From Alternaria dauci (taxonomy: Eukaryota > Ascomycota > Dothideomycetes > Pleosporales > Pleosporaceae), in the NCBI RefSeq assembly GCF_042100115.1, contig NC_091272.1:6882001-6946000 (forward strand): DNA of 64,000 bases, given 5' to 3'. The notes below the pieces were generated by a model. It saw only the letters and a program-made list of their open reading frames with translations. It made no database searches and was not told the DNA's origin. Shown in pieces: positions 1 to 11,507 of the stretch. Within the stretch, counting starts at the first letter, position 1. Every line of letters starts with the position of its first letter. A program made the translations under genes and the position numbers.

Positions 1-1307
1 GGAACCATCTTATCCAGGAAGTAAGATCGAATGTGCCGACTCGACAAGGCACGCCTGATGCTTCCCGCATCGATCATGTATGGGGAGCAGATGCGAACTA
101 CACTCCAAATACCGAGAACTACATACCAGAAATATCCCCCCGCATCACCACAGTCGAAGATCCAACGCCCACAACCCCTACACCACCCCCTCTCTCCCCC
201 GAAGAAGAATTCACACTCTGGAAAAACTGGTTCGACGAAGTCGCCCCCTGGATCGACAAATTCGACCCAGAGCGACACTTCCGGCACACACTCCCCGTGC
301 TCGCACGCTCACACAGCCACCTGCATTACTCCATCCTCGCGCTCTCGGCGCGCCAACTCGAACAAAAAACCGCCAGCAAACACGCCGAAAAAAGCCTGTC
401 GCTTTACCAAACCGCCATCCAACTCGTTCTGCCCCAACTGCACACACGCAGCACCCCTGTCATCGCATCGTGTGTCGTGCTCTGCGTGCTCGAGATGCTC
501 AGTTCGTCCGCGAAAGCATGGCACCAGCATCTGGATGGGTGTGCGCATCTGCTGGAAGCGGTAGGCATCAATGGGTTCTCTGGGGGCGTTGACCAAGCGC
601 TGTTTTGGTGCTTTGCGAGAATGGATGTATGTGGTGGGCTCATTGCATCGTCGAGGACGCTGATACCGGTTGAACGGTGGGCTGGGGGTATGGATGTTGA
701 TAGCGATGTAAGGCGCTTCCGGGGGGATGGTGGGTTCAATGTGCATGCGTGTGAGGCGGTGTATCTCGTGGCGCAGATACTCGATTTACTTTCTTTTCAT
801 GACAATCTCGCGGGGCGGACCGGTGCTACGCCGCCCGTGACAGCCGCAGACGCGGAGGAAACGTATATAGCGCGCTGGACGCGGCTGTGGTCGCACGTCT
901 CTGCGTGGTACGCTGCGCGCCCCGCGGAGATGCTGCCGATATCTTGTTTCTCGACGCCCGCATCGCCGTTCCCAAGAATATTGTATAGCAACCCGGCTGC
1001 CATGTCTGGCAACCAACTCCATCATACAGCATGCATCTTGCTGCTGCGCCACAGGCCGTCTGGCGTCACTGTTACACCAAAGCCGCATTCCATCTTCTGG
1101 CACGCGCGCCAGATCTGTGGGATATCGATGAGCAATGATGATCATGCGGCGTGGACGAACGCGATACAGCCGTTGTGGATCGCGGGCCAATGGATGAGTC
1201 ACGAGACCGAGCAGAAAGCGATCCTGAGGCTGCTGGACAAGATTGAGAAGCAGAGTGGGTGGAGTACCAAGTGGAGGGCGGAGGATCTGAAGGAGTTCTG
1301 GGGGTGA
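1..1307 (+). CDS. Zn2Cys6-type transcription factor, C-terminal part (left-truncated)
   Basis: The frame is open from the first base of the window to the TGA at 1305-1307, so the gene starts outside. A GTAAG at 21-25 could be a splice donor, so the first 30 bases are uncertain. From about base 33 the product shows a Pro/Thr-rich linker and then a long helical region. Its segments HYSILALSARQLEQ, IASCVVLCVLEML and AWHQHLDGCAHLLEAVG are typical of the fungal-specific transcription factor domain 2 family. In that family an N-terminal Zn2Cys6 DNA-binding domain precedes this region; here it is not visible and presumably lies upstream of the window. Target genes cannot be inferred. Confidence 0.8.
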   Translation, partial: NHLIQEVRSNVPTRQGTPDASRIDHVWGADANYTPNTENYIPEISPRITTVEDPTPTTPTPPPLSPEEEFTLWKNWFDEVAPWIDKFDPERHFRHTLPVLARSHSHLHYSILALSARQLEQKTASKHAEKSLSLYQTAIQLVLPQLHTRSTPVIASCVVLCVLEMLSSSAKAWHQHLDGCAHLLEAVGINGFSGGVDQALFWCFARMDVCGGLIASSRTLIPVERWAGGMDVDSDVRRFRGDGGFNVHACEAVYLVAQILDLLSFHDNLAGRTGATPPVTAADAEETYIARWTRLWSHVSAWYAARPAEMLPISCFSTPASPFPRILYSNPAAMSGNQLHHTACILLLRHRPSGVTVTPKPHSIFWHARQICGISMSNDDHAAWTNAIQPLWIAGQWMSHETEQKAILRLLDKIEKQSGWSTKWRAEDLKEFWG

Positions 1308-1675
1308 GTGTTGCAGGAAGGAGGGGAGGCTCTGCTTCAGCCTTGTCGCTTCGCGCGCGTAAATGTGCGGTCTGGAGGCGTAACTGCGTAGTCTGGAGAT
1401 GTTGTCGGCCGGTGTATGCGCATGTGATGTTCTAGGTGCATAATGCGCGCAATGAGTGTGGATGCAGTTGGATGCAAGAGGTCAGCCTTGCAGCCCAGCG
1501 ACTATTCTTGAAAGCCGCTCGTGTTGATGGGCTTGGCGACGTCTTCTGGCCCCCCATGTTCAGCCTCATAGCCTTGTTTATTGAGATAAAAAGCCGTGTC
1601 GTTGCACAAAGTTGCGGCAGCACATTATCTGCAACCCTGCATTGACCTAGCCTGCTGCATTCAGTATCTTTCAGT

Positions 1676-3072
1676 ATGGGCGACACCTTTGGCTTCCTGA
1701 GAAACGTGTCTGGGAGCCCTTTCCAGTTCGCCGTGATAGAGGCTTGCCAGGCTGAGAATGTCAATCTCACTCAGGCGTGCAATTTGACGTTCAATGCGGA
1801 TCACCAACTTGTTTCGATTGGCAATGTGACGCGGGGGAAGATGCTGCCACAGCCGGGGATAGCTGGCATTGGAGTGAGTTGAAAGACACCAGTAGATATA
1901 GCACAGCGCTAACACTGCCAGATATGGTTCGCAATGGTGCCGTTCTTCGCTGTTGTTGTCATCGCAGTGGTGTACATCGGCCTAGAAGTCGCGAGTAGGA
2001 CAAAAGTCTCGTAAGCACCCTGGGGTGACAGTCTCAGACCAAACCAAGCACTGATGCACGCAGGGAATCAAATGTCTTTGCATGGTTCAGAGACAAACGC
2101 GGCAAGGATCCCGAGAACCCAAATGCAGAGCCATCCTGGGAAGACAAGATGCGCGCAGTAGGCCGGACGTTCGTCTTGAGCGTTGCAGACACTCAGATCA
2201 TCTTTGTTGGAGGATTCCTTCTCGGTTTTGCTGGTCAGAGCAAGTGTAAGCTGACAGGCTACCACTTCACTGCAGCCGTTAGCCAGATGATGATTTCGCT
2301 GTCTGTCATCACCTTGTCTGTCGCGCTCATACGGACGTATTGGCGAAATCCACTCGCAGCCACGTTCCGGCTACTGCTCTCCCTCGGCGCTTTCATTGGC
2401 GTCGGATTGACCATCTTCAGGGAAGCAAACTACGCGCCGTTCGACCTGGTCACTCATCCGAACAACGACAGCGCGATTCTCCTACCCGTAGCCTGCCTGC
2501 TAGAGATGGACCTACGAGCGGCGGCAGAGAAGCACGCGCGATACAACGAGGCAGACCTCGGCTTCGGGGACGCAGAGATGTGGCCACCCGAACGGTTCCT
2601 GTTCATCTTCCTCGGTGTCGCCTTCCTATGGGCGCACTTTCTCGTTCCTGTTCGCTTCTTCAAATACCGCAAGTCCGGCACCCGCGCAACGGAAAAACGG
2701 TCGAGGCCGCGGAAGTTACTCAACTTTGTATACTGGGCGTTGGCCTTTCTCGTACCTACCGGGACGTCGATTTTCTGCTGGTTCCGCGTTTTTATCATGC
2801 GGAAGTGGGTAAATGACTCAGGCTGGATAGAGGCTCCGAACACGGAGATGATCATCTGGGACTCTGGGCAGCTGATCGCGATGGGCATTCTTATTACGGT
2901 CATGATGAATGTGTTGACTGAGGCCAAGGAGAGGAAGAAGAAGGATGCGATACAGGAACGTGAAAATGGGGTGCAGGTGCCGTTGGTGCCCCGGAGACGT
3001 GCACCAAACCACGCGTACGCCCCGGTTGCCCGTGGGCCGAACGGGCCCTTGAACACGGCGAGGGCGAGGTAG
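1676..3072 (+). CDS. uncharacterised fungal multi-spanning membrane protein
   Basis: I assemble three exons: 1676-1873, 1922-2010 and 2064-3072 (431 aa). Both introns have good sites (GTGAGT...CCAG and GTAAGC...GCAG) and restore one frame. The N-terminal 66 residues are Cys- and Asn-bearing and probably lumenal or extracellular. A first membrane segment (IWFAMVPFFAVVVIAVVYIG) lies in exon 2, followed by a short charged loop and about six further hydrophobic stretches, including VADTQIIFVGGFLLGFAG and FLFIFLGVAFLWAHFLV. The C-terminal 40 residues are basic and cytosolic in type. It resembles a fungal family usually annotated only as integral membrane protein. No transport or enzymatic motif was seen, so no function is assigned. 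Confidence 0.75.
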
Positions 3073-3748
3073 TGGGCTTCGAGGTAGTTGCCTGGGTTGT
3101 TAGAGGAGTAACTGATGAAACACAAGAGAATCCATGTCGCGTCCAAGTCTTGATATCGCCCACTCGTGTTTCACGAGCATGGTTGAATTTGTGCTTTGGT
3201 GCGCGATATTACTGCTAAGGAATCGTGTGTTTGCTGGGAGCGCGTGATGCAGGAGTTTATCGATGCCCTATTACTTGAGTGAGGGTGTTCACGATGGTGG
3301 TAAGGTGTGAAGCGCGTCGCGAGGGAGGGTGATGACGGCACCCGTGCACGGACTTGTCGGTCTCGGAGGTGAGTGCGGCGATGCTGATTACCGCTTGGGT
3401 GCTCCATCATCATCACCGCTCGACACACATGGAAGCTGGTCGAAGGCGACTACTGTACGCGGCTTCTTTCTTATAGACACGAATCCCGACTTCTTCACGG
3501 GCACCTCCTCTCACTTGGACGGATCAGGATAACGCCCGCTCGCACCGAACGCTGCCTTTGCTGGCCTCGTCGACATTCACACTCGTAAACATTGCGCGAT
3601 ACATGCACGACTAATCTAATACTCCCTCCGCCGTCTGGCAGACTAGCAGTCACCCCGAATACAACCATAGCCCACCCATAACTAGATACGTTGTATACGC
3701 ATTCCGAGTTGCCGCCTCCCATCAGACTCGCCCGACGGCCCCGCCACC
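3073..3748. other. intergenic, promoter of the HECT ligase gene
   Basis: No supported gene. The last 150 bases are C-rich and pyrimidine-rich, as is common just upstream of constitutive fungal genes. No clear TATA box was seen. Confidence 0.5.
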
Positions 3749-6700
3749 ATGTTCACGACCTTCACCGGCAACACGCGAAAGGCGCGCCAGGTAAACCTCG
3801 GCGGGAAGAAGACCAACCCCTTCGGTCCCCCCGGCTCCGGCGCCGGATCACAAGCCGCCCTCGACCGCGCACAGCAAGACCGGGTGCAACGCCAGCGGGA
3901 GCGAGATACGCTGAATGCGGCCAAGCGGATACAGAGGGTATGGCGGGGTCACTCTGCTAGGAGAGATGTGGCCGACAAGCTACGCGGGGCATGGGACCGG
4001 GCAGAGGCGTCGGGCGGTGCTTCGCATGCGGCGGCATACCACTCGGAGGAAGAAGCCCTGGCCCAACTGCAACGGCTGCTCCGCTTCGCCTCCTCGAGGA
4101 GTGACGACGATCTGAGACGGATACAACACTATGCATCGCGACAGACGGAGACAGCCAAGAAGCTGGGCACGGCTTCGCGTGGGCCATGGCCGTGGGCATA
4201 CTTGAGGCTGCAGCGCATACTACTCGTGGCTATACAACGGCAGCTCCAGAAGACGTCGACAGTCCAATGGCAACAGATCAGACCCTCTGTGGTTGTGCTC
4301 CAGTTCCTCGCAGACCAGATACCCGCCGAAACGTCTCAAAACGCCGAAGCTTACCACCGCACCCTCGCACACGTCGTCTCAGCATTTACCTCGACACTAG
4401 AAGCACACAGCGACGGGCCAGACATGAGCGATGTTGTACGAGCGGCAGCCATCTCACCAATGAAGCGCGTGACCGGATACACATTGGATGCCTACGAAGC
4501 ATTTGGCATACACTTCTTGACTCTCCCGGTACTAGCATCAGACTCGACGTCGCCGTGCTTACAGAAGTTCCGCGACTCGCTTGCCGACTCGATCAACTAC
4601 AAACTCCTCGCAAACGCCTTGGCGACTCTATCAAAGAGGGCAGGACTACAGAGCAAAGCCGAGTTGAAGAGCACATCAAGCCGACTGCGTTTGCTGGGAA
4701 ACTTCATCTACTTCCACCGCTACGCCCACAACTTTGACACCCCCGAAGCGTACGCTATCCATAAAGATTTTGTAGCCGTTGTTTCTGTTTTGTTGAACTC
4801 CCTGCCAGTCAACATCGTTGATGATGGTCACCCAATTTCCGAGCTCTCGGAAGATGGCGTCGAGCAAGACTCCGAGATAGTCTCGGGTTTCTTGAGAGAG
4901 CAAGTTGGCTCGCTTGTGCACCAGGAAGGTATCGGTAGCCTTCTCGCTGGATCCTCACAGTCGGCCGAAGCTTCAGATGACGAGAAGATTGACGAAGCGC
5001 GCCAGCTCGCAAACTACGCCCTCGCGTTGCTTCGATTCTTTCCCCGTCGGGGTGACGAGATACGGATGTGGCTGTATATCGGCCCATCGGAAGCATCCGA
5101 GAAGAGTGCAAGGAAGCTGCCGGCGATCAGGTACTTTTGGGAAGCATCAAAACGATCATCAGTTTTTACTACCATCTTCAAAGACTCAAGGGCAGCGATT
5201 GGACTCTTAAAGCCAAAGTCATCGAACGTGAACGGCTCCGACCGCCCGGGAACATCGGGACTAACGCATCACGGTTTCTGGCAGCCTGCGCAGCAGCAGG
5301 TTGACCGCGATGCAGTCACCACCGACGAGTGGCGCGTCATTCTCGTGTTCCTGGAACTGTACACCTTTGTGCTCAAAGTCACCGATGACGAGGAGTTCTT
5401 CACGTCGGGACAAAAAGACATCTACTCCGGCCAGATGCGCGACAGTGGCTTGCCTTTGAGCGAAGTAAAGGACCTGACGACCTTTCTCAAGAACCTCGGC
5501 TTCACACTTTACTTCAACGCAGTAGAAATTACAAGTTCAGACGAGGACTCTAGAAGCAATAGCACAGGTCTCAATTACTTCAACCCGCAAGTCATGGACA
5601 ATCAAGCCCAAAAAGAGCATGCCGAGCCATCAATAGGTGGTGTCGCAGGCTTGAGGATCGATTACGTCAAGGGCTTGGTCACTGGATTGCTCCGTATGGT
5701 GTACGAACGCGACTCGCGACGCAAGTTCCTGCCTGCGGACCACTGGCTGATGGTCTCGCGGTTCGACATGACTGGATTCATCCCGGCCGTAGTTGAAGAG
5801 GAGGAGTCGCGACATAGGATCCAAGAGGAAGACGCAGACGATCTCGACGATCTGGAAGAAGAAGAGTTTGACGATACACCACAGCTCATTGGCACTAGTC
5901 GAACGCAACAACAGCGACGCTTGGAGAAGCTACAACGGCAGCAGCGCAAGGCTTCGCGGAGACGGTACCTGCAAGCGGTGGCGCCTCGTCTTGAGATTTT
6001 GCAGAACATGCCCTTCTTCATACCCTTTACCACTCGGGTGCAAATCTTCCGCGAGTTTGTCAAGCTAGACATGATCAAGCGAAGAGGGTCTGCGGATCCA
6101 GAATTCTGGCGATTCAGAACCATGCAGCAGCCAAACGCACGAAGTCAACTGGAGAAGCACACAGCACGGATCAGGAGAGAACATGAATTTGATGATGCTT
6201 TTGAGCAGTTCTATGAGTTGGGCCAAGGCTTGAAGGAGCCGATCCAGATTACCTTTATGGACCAGTTTGGCGCTCCCGAGGCTGGTATCGACGGCGGCGG
6301 AGTCACCAAGGAGTTCCTCACCAGCGTCACCAGCCGAGCGTTCATGCCAACAGACTACATCGACATGTTTGTCGAAAACGACCAACACCTCCTCTACCCA
6401 AACCCCGCCGCCCTGGAAGAACACAAAGAAGCCCTCCGCCAAGCCGGCATTCGCGAAGGCTCTCAGGAATACCGCGCGCAGATCACCGAACTCCTCCAGC
6501 GCTACGAGTTCCTTGGCCGCATAATCGGCAAATGTCTCTACGAAGGCATCCTCGTCGACGTAAACTTTGCCCCTTTCTTCCTCCGCAAATGGGCTCTCAC
6601 AGGCGGCACGGGCTCGGCGCCCAACGAATCCGGCTACCGCCCCACGCTCAACGACCTCCGCGACCTAGACGAAGAACTCTACCAGGGCCTCCACAAGCTG

Positions 6701-7375
6701 AAAACCTACCCCGGCGACGTCGAAGACTTTTCCCTCAACTTCACCGTCACCGACACCGTCGTCGTCGACCACACGACCTCGCCCAAGAAAACCAAAGCCA
6801 TCACCAAGGACCTCAAACCCGACGGCTCAAACACGCCCGTCACGAATCAGAACCGCCTCGTCTACATTAGCTACATGGCGCGCCACCGGCTGCAAAATCA
6901 ACCGTACGCGCAGACCACCGCCTTCCTCCGCGGCCTAAGCACCATGATCCAACCCTCCTGGCTCTCCATGTTCAACGCGTCCGAACTCCAAACCCTCATC
7001 TCGGGTACCCGTACTTCCATCGACGTCGAAGACCTGCGCCGCAACACCATCTACGGCGGTACATATGTCATTGGCGACGACGGTCTCGAGCACCCGACGA
7101 TCCAGATGCTGTGGAAGGTCATGGCGGAAATGAGTGACGAGGAGCGGCGTGCTGTGCTCAAGTTTGTGACGAGTACGCCGCGCGCGCCGCTGTTGGGGTT
7201 TGGTACGCTGAATCCGAGGTTTAGTATTAGGGACGCGGGGAGTGATCAGAGTAGGCTGCCGAGTACGAGTACGTGTGTGAATCTTTTGAAACTGCCAATG
7301 TATGGGGATGAGGAGACGTTGAGGGAGAAGTTGTTGTATAGTGTGTTTAGTGGGGCAGGGTTTGATTTGAGTTGA
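3749..7375 (+). CDS. HUL5: HECT-type E3 ubiquitin-protein ligase, HUL5/UBE3C type
   Basis: Intronless, 1208 aa. The start (CACCATGTTC) has good context. Residues 58-73 form an IQ-like motif (RIQRVWRGHSARRD), the hallmark of the N-terminus of Hul5/UBE3C/UBE3B. A long helical middle follows, with an acidic segment and a basic coiled stretch near residues 690-745. The C-terminal ~350 residues are a full HECT domain: ITFMDQFGAPEAGIDGGGVTKEF, YEFLGRIIGKCLYEG, and the catalytic cysteine at about residue 1176 in STSTCVNLLKLP, 33 residues from the end. The family extends ubiquitin chains on proteasome-bound substrates and acts in degradation of misfolded cytosolic and nuclear proteins. Length and domain order match the family. 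Assignment to HUL5 rather than another HECT group rests on the IQ motif and overall size. Confidence 0.93.
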   Translation: MFTTFTGNTRKARQVNLGGKKTNPFGPPGSGAGSQAALDRAQQDRVQRQRERDTLNAAKRIQRVWRGHSARRDVADKLRGAWDRAEASGGASHAAAYHSEEEALAQLQRLLRFASSRSDDDLRRIQHYASRQTETAKKLGTASRGPWPWAYLRLQRILLVAIQRQLQKTSTVQWQQIRPSVVVLQFLADQIPAETSQNAEAYHRTLAHVVSAFTSTLEAHSDGPDMSDVVRAAAISPMKRVTGYTLDAYEAFGIHFLTLPVLASDSTSPCLQKFRDSLADSINYKLLANALATLSKRAGLQSKAELKSTSSRLRLLGNFIYFHRYAHNFDTPEAYAIHKDFVAVVSVLLNSLPVNIVDDGHPISELSEDGVEQDSEIVSGFLREQVGSLVHQEGIGSLLAGSSQSAEASDDEKIDEARQLANYALALLRFFPRRGDEIRMWLYIGPSEASEKSARKLPAIRYFWEASKRSSVFTTIFKDSRAAIGLLKPKSSNVNGSDRPGTSGLTHHGFWQPAQQQVDRDAVTTDEWRVILVFLELYTFVLKVTDDEEFFTSGQKDIYSGQMRDSGLPLSEVKDLTTFLKNLGFTLYFNAVEITSSDEDSRSNSTGLNYFNPQVMDNQAQKEHAEPSIGGVAGLRIDYVKGLVTGLLRMVYERDSRRKFLPADHWLMVSRFDMTGFIPAVVEEEESRHRIQEEDADDLDDLEEEEFDDTPQLIGTSRTQQQRRLEKLQRQQRKASRRRYLQAVAPRLEILQNMPFFIPFTTRVQIFREFVKLDMIKRRGSADPEFWRFRTMQQPNARSQLEKHTARIRREHEFDDAFEQFYELGQGLKEPIQITFMDQFGAPEAGIDGGGVTKEFLTSVTSRAFMPTDYIDMFVENDQHLLYPNPAALEEHKEALRQAGIREGSQEYRAQITELLQRYEFLGRIIGKCLYEGILVDVNFAPFFLRKWALTGGTGSAPNESGYRPTLNDLRDLDEELYQGLHKLKTYPGDVEDFSLNFTVTDTVVVDHTTSPKKTKAITKDLKPDGSNTPVTNQNRLVYISYMARHRLQNQPYAQTTAFLRGLSTMIQPSWLSMFNASELQTLISGTRTSIDVEDLRRNTIYGGTYVIGDDGLEHPTIQMLWKVMAEMSDEERRAVLKFVTSTPRAPLLGFGTLNPRFSIRDAGSDQSRLPSTSTCVNLLKLPMYGDEETLREKLLYSVFSGAGFDLS

Positions 7376-8175
7376 GCAGGGGTGTAAAGAGGGGAAGGGG
7401 AAGGGGATGGAGATGGAGATGTTTTGATTGTGAGGCTTGTGGACAGCGTATCAGGCGAAATGTCTAGGCTGGGTGATTGACTCTGAGACTGGGTAGATCA
7501 ATTACGACATGACGTGATAGGTCGGGAGATTATGTCCACTTGTGCCACAGCTCTAGACGCTGCTGCTTTTGGCAGTGCAACCGTTAGGTAGCTAACTATT
7601 GATATTACACCCGTCTTTGCGAAACTGGTGAACGCTGTTGTGGTCTGTGTAGAGGGGATATGTTAGCTACATACGGTGTGCGGTACAATGTACATACCAG
7701 CGAGAGAAACAGGGACCGGGGGGTTCGGAAATCAGGGAGCTTGGGCCTCGTGGGGAGACAGAGAGCTGTGGTTTCTTCTCGCACATGCCGTAGTAATCGA
7801 CACTTTTCAGAACCTTCTATATTAGGAAGGTGGGGCAAGCGAGCTAGCAAACCTCCCCGTCTGCACAAGTGTGGGGAAATGATCATCTTCAGAACAGGGG
7901 GCAATCAACTTCACGGCGCTACAAGTCGGTCTATGATTAGTCGAATAACGAGTACTCAGCGCATCGAGTATATTTTCGACAGATACGCTAGTTCGTTATG
8001 CGTCGCACGCGAAGATCGTGAACATCGAGAGTCGAAAAGCGCGTCGCAATGCCGTCTGCATACTGTGCATATTAGGACTCGGATTCGCGCGTCGTCATGA
8101 GTCTCAGCTACGTCCATGTTCGCCGACGTTAATCATCGTATGGAACTTCGATAACGACAACCCTCGCTTCCAGAT
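7376..8175. other. intergenic, nothing recognisable
   Basis: About 800 bases with a short GGGGAAGGGG/GATGGA purine run just after the ligase stop. Short open frames here have no family resemblance or supporting splice sites. Confidence 0.45.
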
Positions 8176-10033
8176 ATGGCACTCCATCTAGCTGCTGCAG
8201 CGACCCACGAATACAAACCTCTGCCACAACGTCACATCAGGCTGCTCAGACTACAGGATGATGCTCAGTCCGAAGCAAAGCCTGCTCTTGTAGATGTACT
8301 GTTGGATTCCGCGCCTCCGTACGAAACAGTGTCGTACGTCTGGGGCGAGCAGATAAAAACATGCGCCTTCCACTTTAGCTCAGGCAGATGTGTCTTCATC
8401 ACGCCCACGTTACGTACTACGATGACGCGACTTCGTTCTCTGTGCGGAACGGGGCATCTCTGGGTCGATCAGGTACGAAGATTATCGTGAGGTGTATTGG
8501 AGATTGAGACTGACTGCGTTGTTACAATCACAGCTGTGTATCGATCAGTCCAGCGTGTCTGATCGTAATCAGCAAGTGGCCATGATGGGTGAAATCTACA
8601 GCAAGTCGCAGGGTGTGCTGGTCTGGCTGGGCACCCCTTGTCTCGACTTTGAACAAGTGTCGGATTTGTTCCAGCAAGGCATGTTCTCTGGGCCACATCA
8701 ACAGGCGTCGGAGACACCATCCACATCGAATGAAGAACGATCGAAGATCAGACTGGAGTTTTCTGATTACCGCAACTATCGGACCCTGGCACTGGATTTG
8801 CTGGCTCTGCCATGGTTCAATCGAGCCTGGGTGGTGCAAGAAGCTGTTTTGCCAGCCAGGGTAACATTCTCGCTTGGCCCTTTTACCTTTCCCATTGAAA
8901 ACTTGTGGAGATTTATTAGCACGTTTGGTATACGGCAGTCGACAGGGTACCTAGTGTTGAACGAAATTATGCGACTCAGAAGTAAACGGTTTCGCCCGGA
9001 CAGGAGCAAAGGCAAGGAAGCTATTTGCTTTTACCACACGCTTTCTATCCTCACGCCGCGGTGCAAGACATCAGTTCCGCATGATATCATCTTTGCGTTC
9101 TTGGGACTGCAGGATAATGCTCAAGTCCGGATTCTACCAGATTACAGCATGGATTGGAACAAAGTGCCAGAATTGGTGACTAGATCGATAATCGAAGCAT
9201 CGAATAGCCTCGATTTACTGGGCGTCCTGCACCGTGGAGACGAGGACACGAGTCGGTGGTCTGACCTACCTTCGTGGGTGCCAGACTGGTCGAGGCGGCT
9301 CGAAGCCGAACCCATGGTGTTCCCGCGGAGCTGGATGTATTTCGACGCTGCAGCTGGTCGGCGTCACAAAGGCACGAGCCCACGTGGTGTTCAGTCGCCG
9401 CGGCTGGTCATCACGGGGAAGATTGTTAACGAAGTGGCCCACAAAATTGCGTTTACACAGGATCCTCGGAGCTCTGTTACAAGCCGACGCTACTGGAATG
9501 TCTGTTCAACCCTCAACATCTCACACCAATGCGCTCGCATCGCAGATCTATGGCCGAAAACTCAGACTCGACCTTCGCAAGACCGGGTCTTGAATGTCCT
9601 TTTAGCTGATGGGTCCTTTGCATCGAGCCAAGCGCTGCGTACCCAGTGCAGCAACGGTCTATCTCCTTTGTACACCACAGAACTATTAGAAACGTACCAT
9701 TCGCTCGAGCGCTTCTCAAAAAAGCAGTGGCGCCACATGCCCAGTACGAAGACGGAGTTTGGGCGCAGAGTGGCTCAGCTCTGTGATCATGCTCGTGTAG
9801 CGTGGGGGCGACGACTTATCGTCAGTCGTGACTGGAGACTTGGTCTTGCGCATGAATCGGTCTGGGAGGGAGATTTGGTTTGTGTGGTTCATGGGTCGAA
9901 AGTTCCGCTTGTGTTGCGTCGGCTGGAGAGTGGGGGGTATCGGTTGATTGGGCAGTGTTACTTGGAGGGTGCTATGCGTGGTGAGGAGGTTGTTTGGGGC
10001 GAGGGTGATGCGGATGAGTTTATAATTGAATGA
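8176..10033 (+). CDS. HET-domain (heterokaryon incompatibility) protein
   Basis: Two exons, 8176-8472 and 8534-10033 (598 aa). The 61-nt intron (CAG|GTACGA...CACAG) joins LWVDQ to LCIDQ and thereby completes the signature HET motif. The N-terminal half holds the standard HET blocks: YETVSYVWGE near residue 50, HLWVDQLCIDQ near 95-105, MMGEIYSKSQGVLVWLG, and WFNRAWVVQEAVLP. The C-terminal half is the usual less conserved part, ending in a GYRLIGQCYLEGAM segment seen at the end of many HET proteins. HET domains have a TIR-like fold and trigger programmed cell death on non-self recognition between fungal strains. The partner or trigger is unknown. A second HET gene lies at 36759-38801. Confidence 0.9.
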
Positions 10034-10462
10034 ACGGTACTTTTTGGCCTTGTGGTAGGTCAGTTCTCAGTCTCCTGCTGGAAGCCTATCGTATCGCGAT
10101 AATCATCGGGGTTATACTTTGGGGAACGATTGGTGGAAGCCTCAGTAATACATCCAAGGACTCTACACACACGCCTTTGGGATCTTTCGATTGCGCTGTG
10201 TCTCGGTGGCCAGTTGTGCAGGCATACACCCCATTACTGTCTATTCCATGGTACCTAGCGACGCAGACCCACAGGCGACAGGCCAATCAAGAATAGTCTC
10301 TTACCGTCGGTACCACCAATCAGAAACCGCTCAGTACGAAGGAGAGCCACTTTCTGATGCTTCCAAAGAAAAGCATGTCTGTTTCGACTGCAGGACTCAC
10401 TTCTTCTTTCAACTCTCATCAACTTCTGGCCCATGCTCTCAGCTTCAAACCGTCCCAACACA
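10034..10462. other. intergenic, promoter of the nucleotidyltransferase-like gene
   Basis: 430 bases without a supported gene. Nothing beyond a C/T-rich stretch before the next start. Confidence 0.4.
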
Positions 10463-11446
10463 ATGAATCCCGCCAAAGACCAGCATAACGAGAACCCTAC
10501 GCCACATCCCGTCACAACACAGCAAGGCAGTCTTGATCACGTCCTGGACGTGCTTGCCTTACACAACCATCCCTTCCTCCTCGTCGGATGCGCAGCACAG
10601 CGCTGGATGGGCTCCAACGGCAACATGACCAATGTGTGCGAAATCGTGATCCGAAATGACGTTCTGGACACTATCGCTTCTGATCTACTCGCGACAAGAA
10701 AATGGAAGCTCTGGACCAAAAATCCAGAAGCAGAAGAAGACGCGGTCGACACCCACGCCCCGATCTCCAAGTGCGACGCCGATATCGTGTTCCGACGGGT
10801 CCACATTGAAAACGCAAACGAGTTCGCGTATCTGGCTCTGTGGTCTGAAGATAGCTATCACATAACCGTCGACGAGTGTGCTAGCATCCAGGTCCCAGAC
10901 GTATACTCGTGGTCGCCGATCCTCGTCGAAGACAGCTGGCATCCAGCCCTGCACCGCGACAACGGGTGGTGGTATGGTCCGCGTGTACGTCCAGACACAA
11001 AAGCACCGTTTCCTTCCAGTACCGCGCATCCCAACGCCATCTTCTTCCCCTCTCTGCCTCGTGGGAGAAGTGCGGCACACACGCATTCCATCTCCGTCCC
11101 ATCTCTCCCGGCGTATCTCGATGCATTGGTTTATCATGTGACGCATTACAAGGTCACAAAACCGGGACTATGGGCTGTTTCCTCATGGCAGCTGAGGAAT
11201 CTGACGAGGTATTTGTACCTGGAGTTGGACCATCAGCAACTTGCCCTTCTGATTGAGATGGACGAGTATGACTTTATGGATGATTATTTGGAGAGATTTG
11301 TAAGGAAACCGCGGTTCGTGTACGGTATGAGTGAGAAGGGTGAGTTTGGGGCAGCGAGAGTGAGGGAGTGGAATCCGGGGAGTTATCCGGAGTGGTGTCG
11401 AGTAAGCAAGCGGCGGGAGTGTGTATGCGAAGTCGCAACGTCATAG
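10463..11446 (+). CDS. hypothetical protein with a degenerate nucleotidyltransferase-like N-terminus
   Basis: Intronless, 327 aa from the ATG at 10463 (ACAATG context); an in-frame ATG at 10433 would add 10 residues. The segment HPFLLVGCAAQRWMGSNGN near residues 40-55 has the layout of the first strand and G-S loop of nucleotidyltransferase-fold proteins. The following strand reads VCEIVI, so the expected pair of acidic metal ligands is largely lost. The middle contains several Trp/Pro/His-rich stretches (WSPILVEDSWHPAL, DNGWWYGPRVRP), and the end is charged. I would expect a non-catalytic or strongly modified member. The gene runs tail to tail with a decayed gene of the same apparent fold at 11508-12306. 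The fold assignment is inference from motif layout only. Confidence 0.6.
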   Translation: MNPAKDQHNENPTPHPVTTQQGSLDHVLDVLALHNHPFLLVGCAAQRWMGSNGNMTNVCEIVIRNDVLDTIASDLLATRKWKLWTKNPEAEEDAVDTHAPISKCDADIVFRRVHIENANEFAYLALWSEDSYHITVDECASIQVPDVYSWSPILVEDSWHPALHRDNGWWYGPRVRPDTKAPFPSSTAHPNAIFFPSLPRGRSAAHTHSISVPSLPAYLDALVYHVTHYKVTKPGLWAVSSWQLRNLTRYLYLELDHQQLALLIEMDEYDFMDDYLERFVRKPRFVYGMSEKGEFGAARVREWNPGSYPEWCRVSKRRECVCEVATS

Positions 11447-11507
11447 TTGTCCATCACTTGATGATGAATGGAAGATAAGTTGTCGGAACTAGATGAAAAA
11501 AATTATA

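Noticed and set aside
2454..3146. 230-codon minus frame
   Set aside because: Antisense shadow of the membrane protein gene; no family resemblance.
7660..8100. 146-codon plus frame upstream of the HET gene
   Set aside because: Arg/Ser-rich without motif; an opposite frame of similar length covers the same bases.
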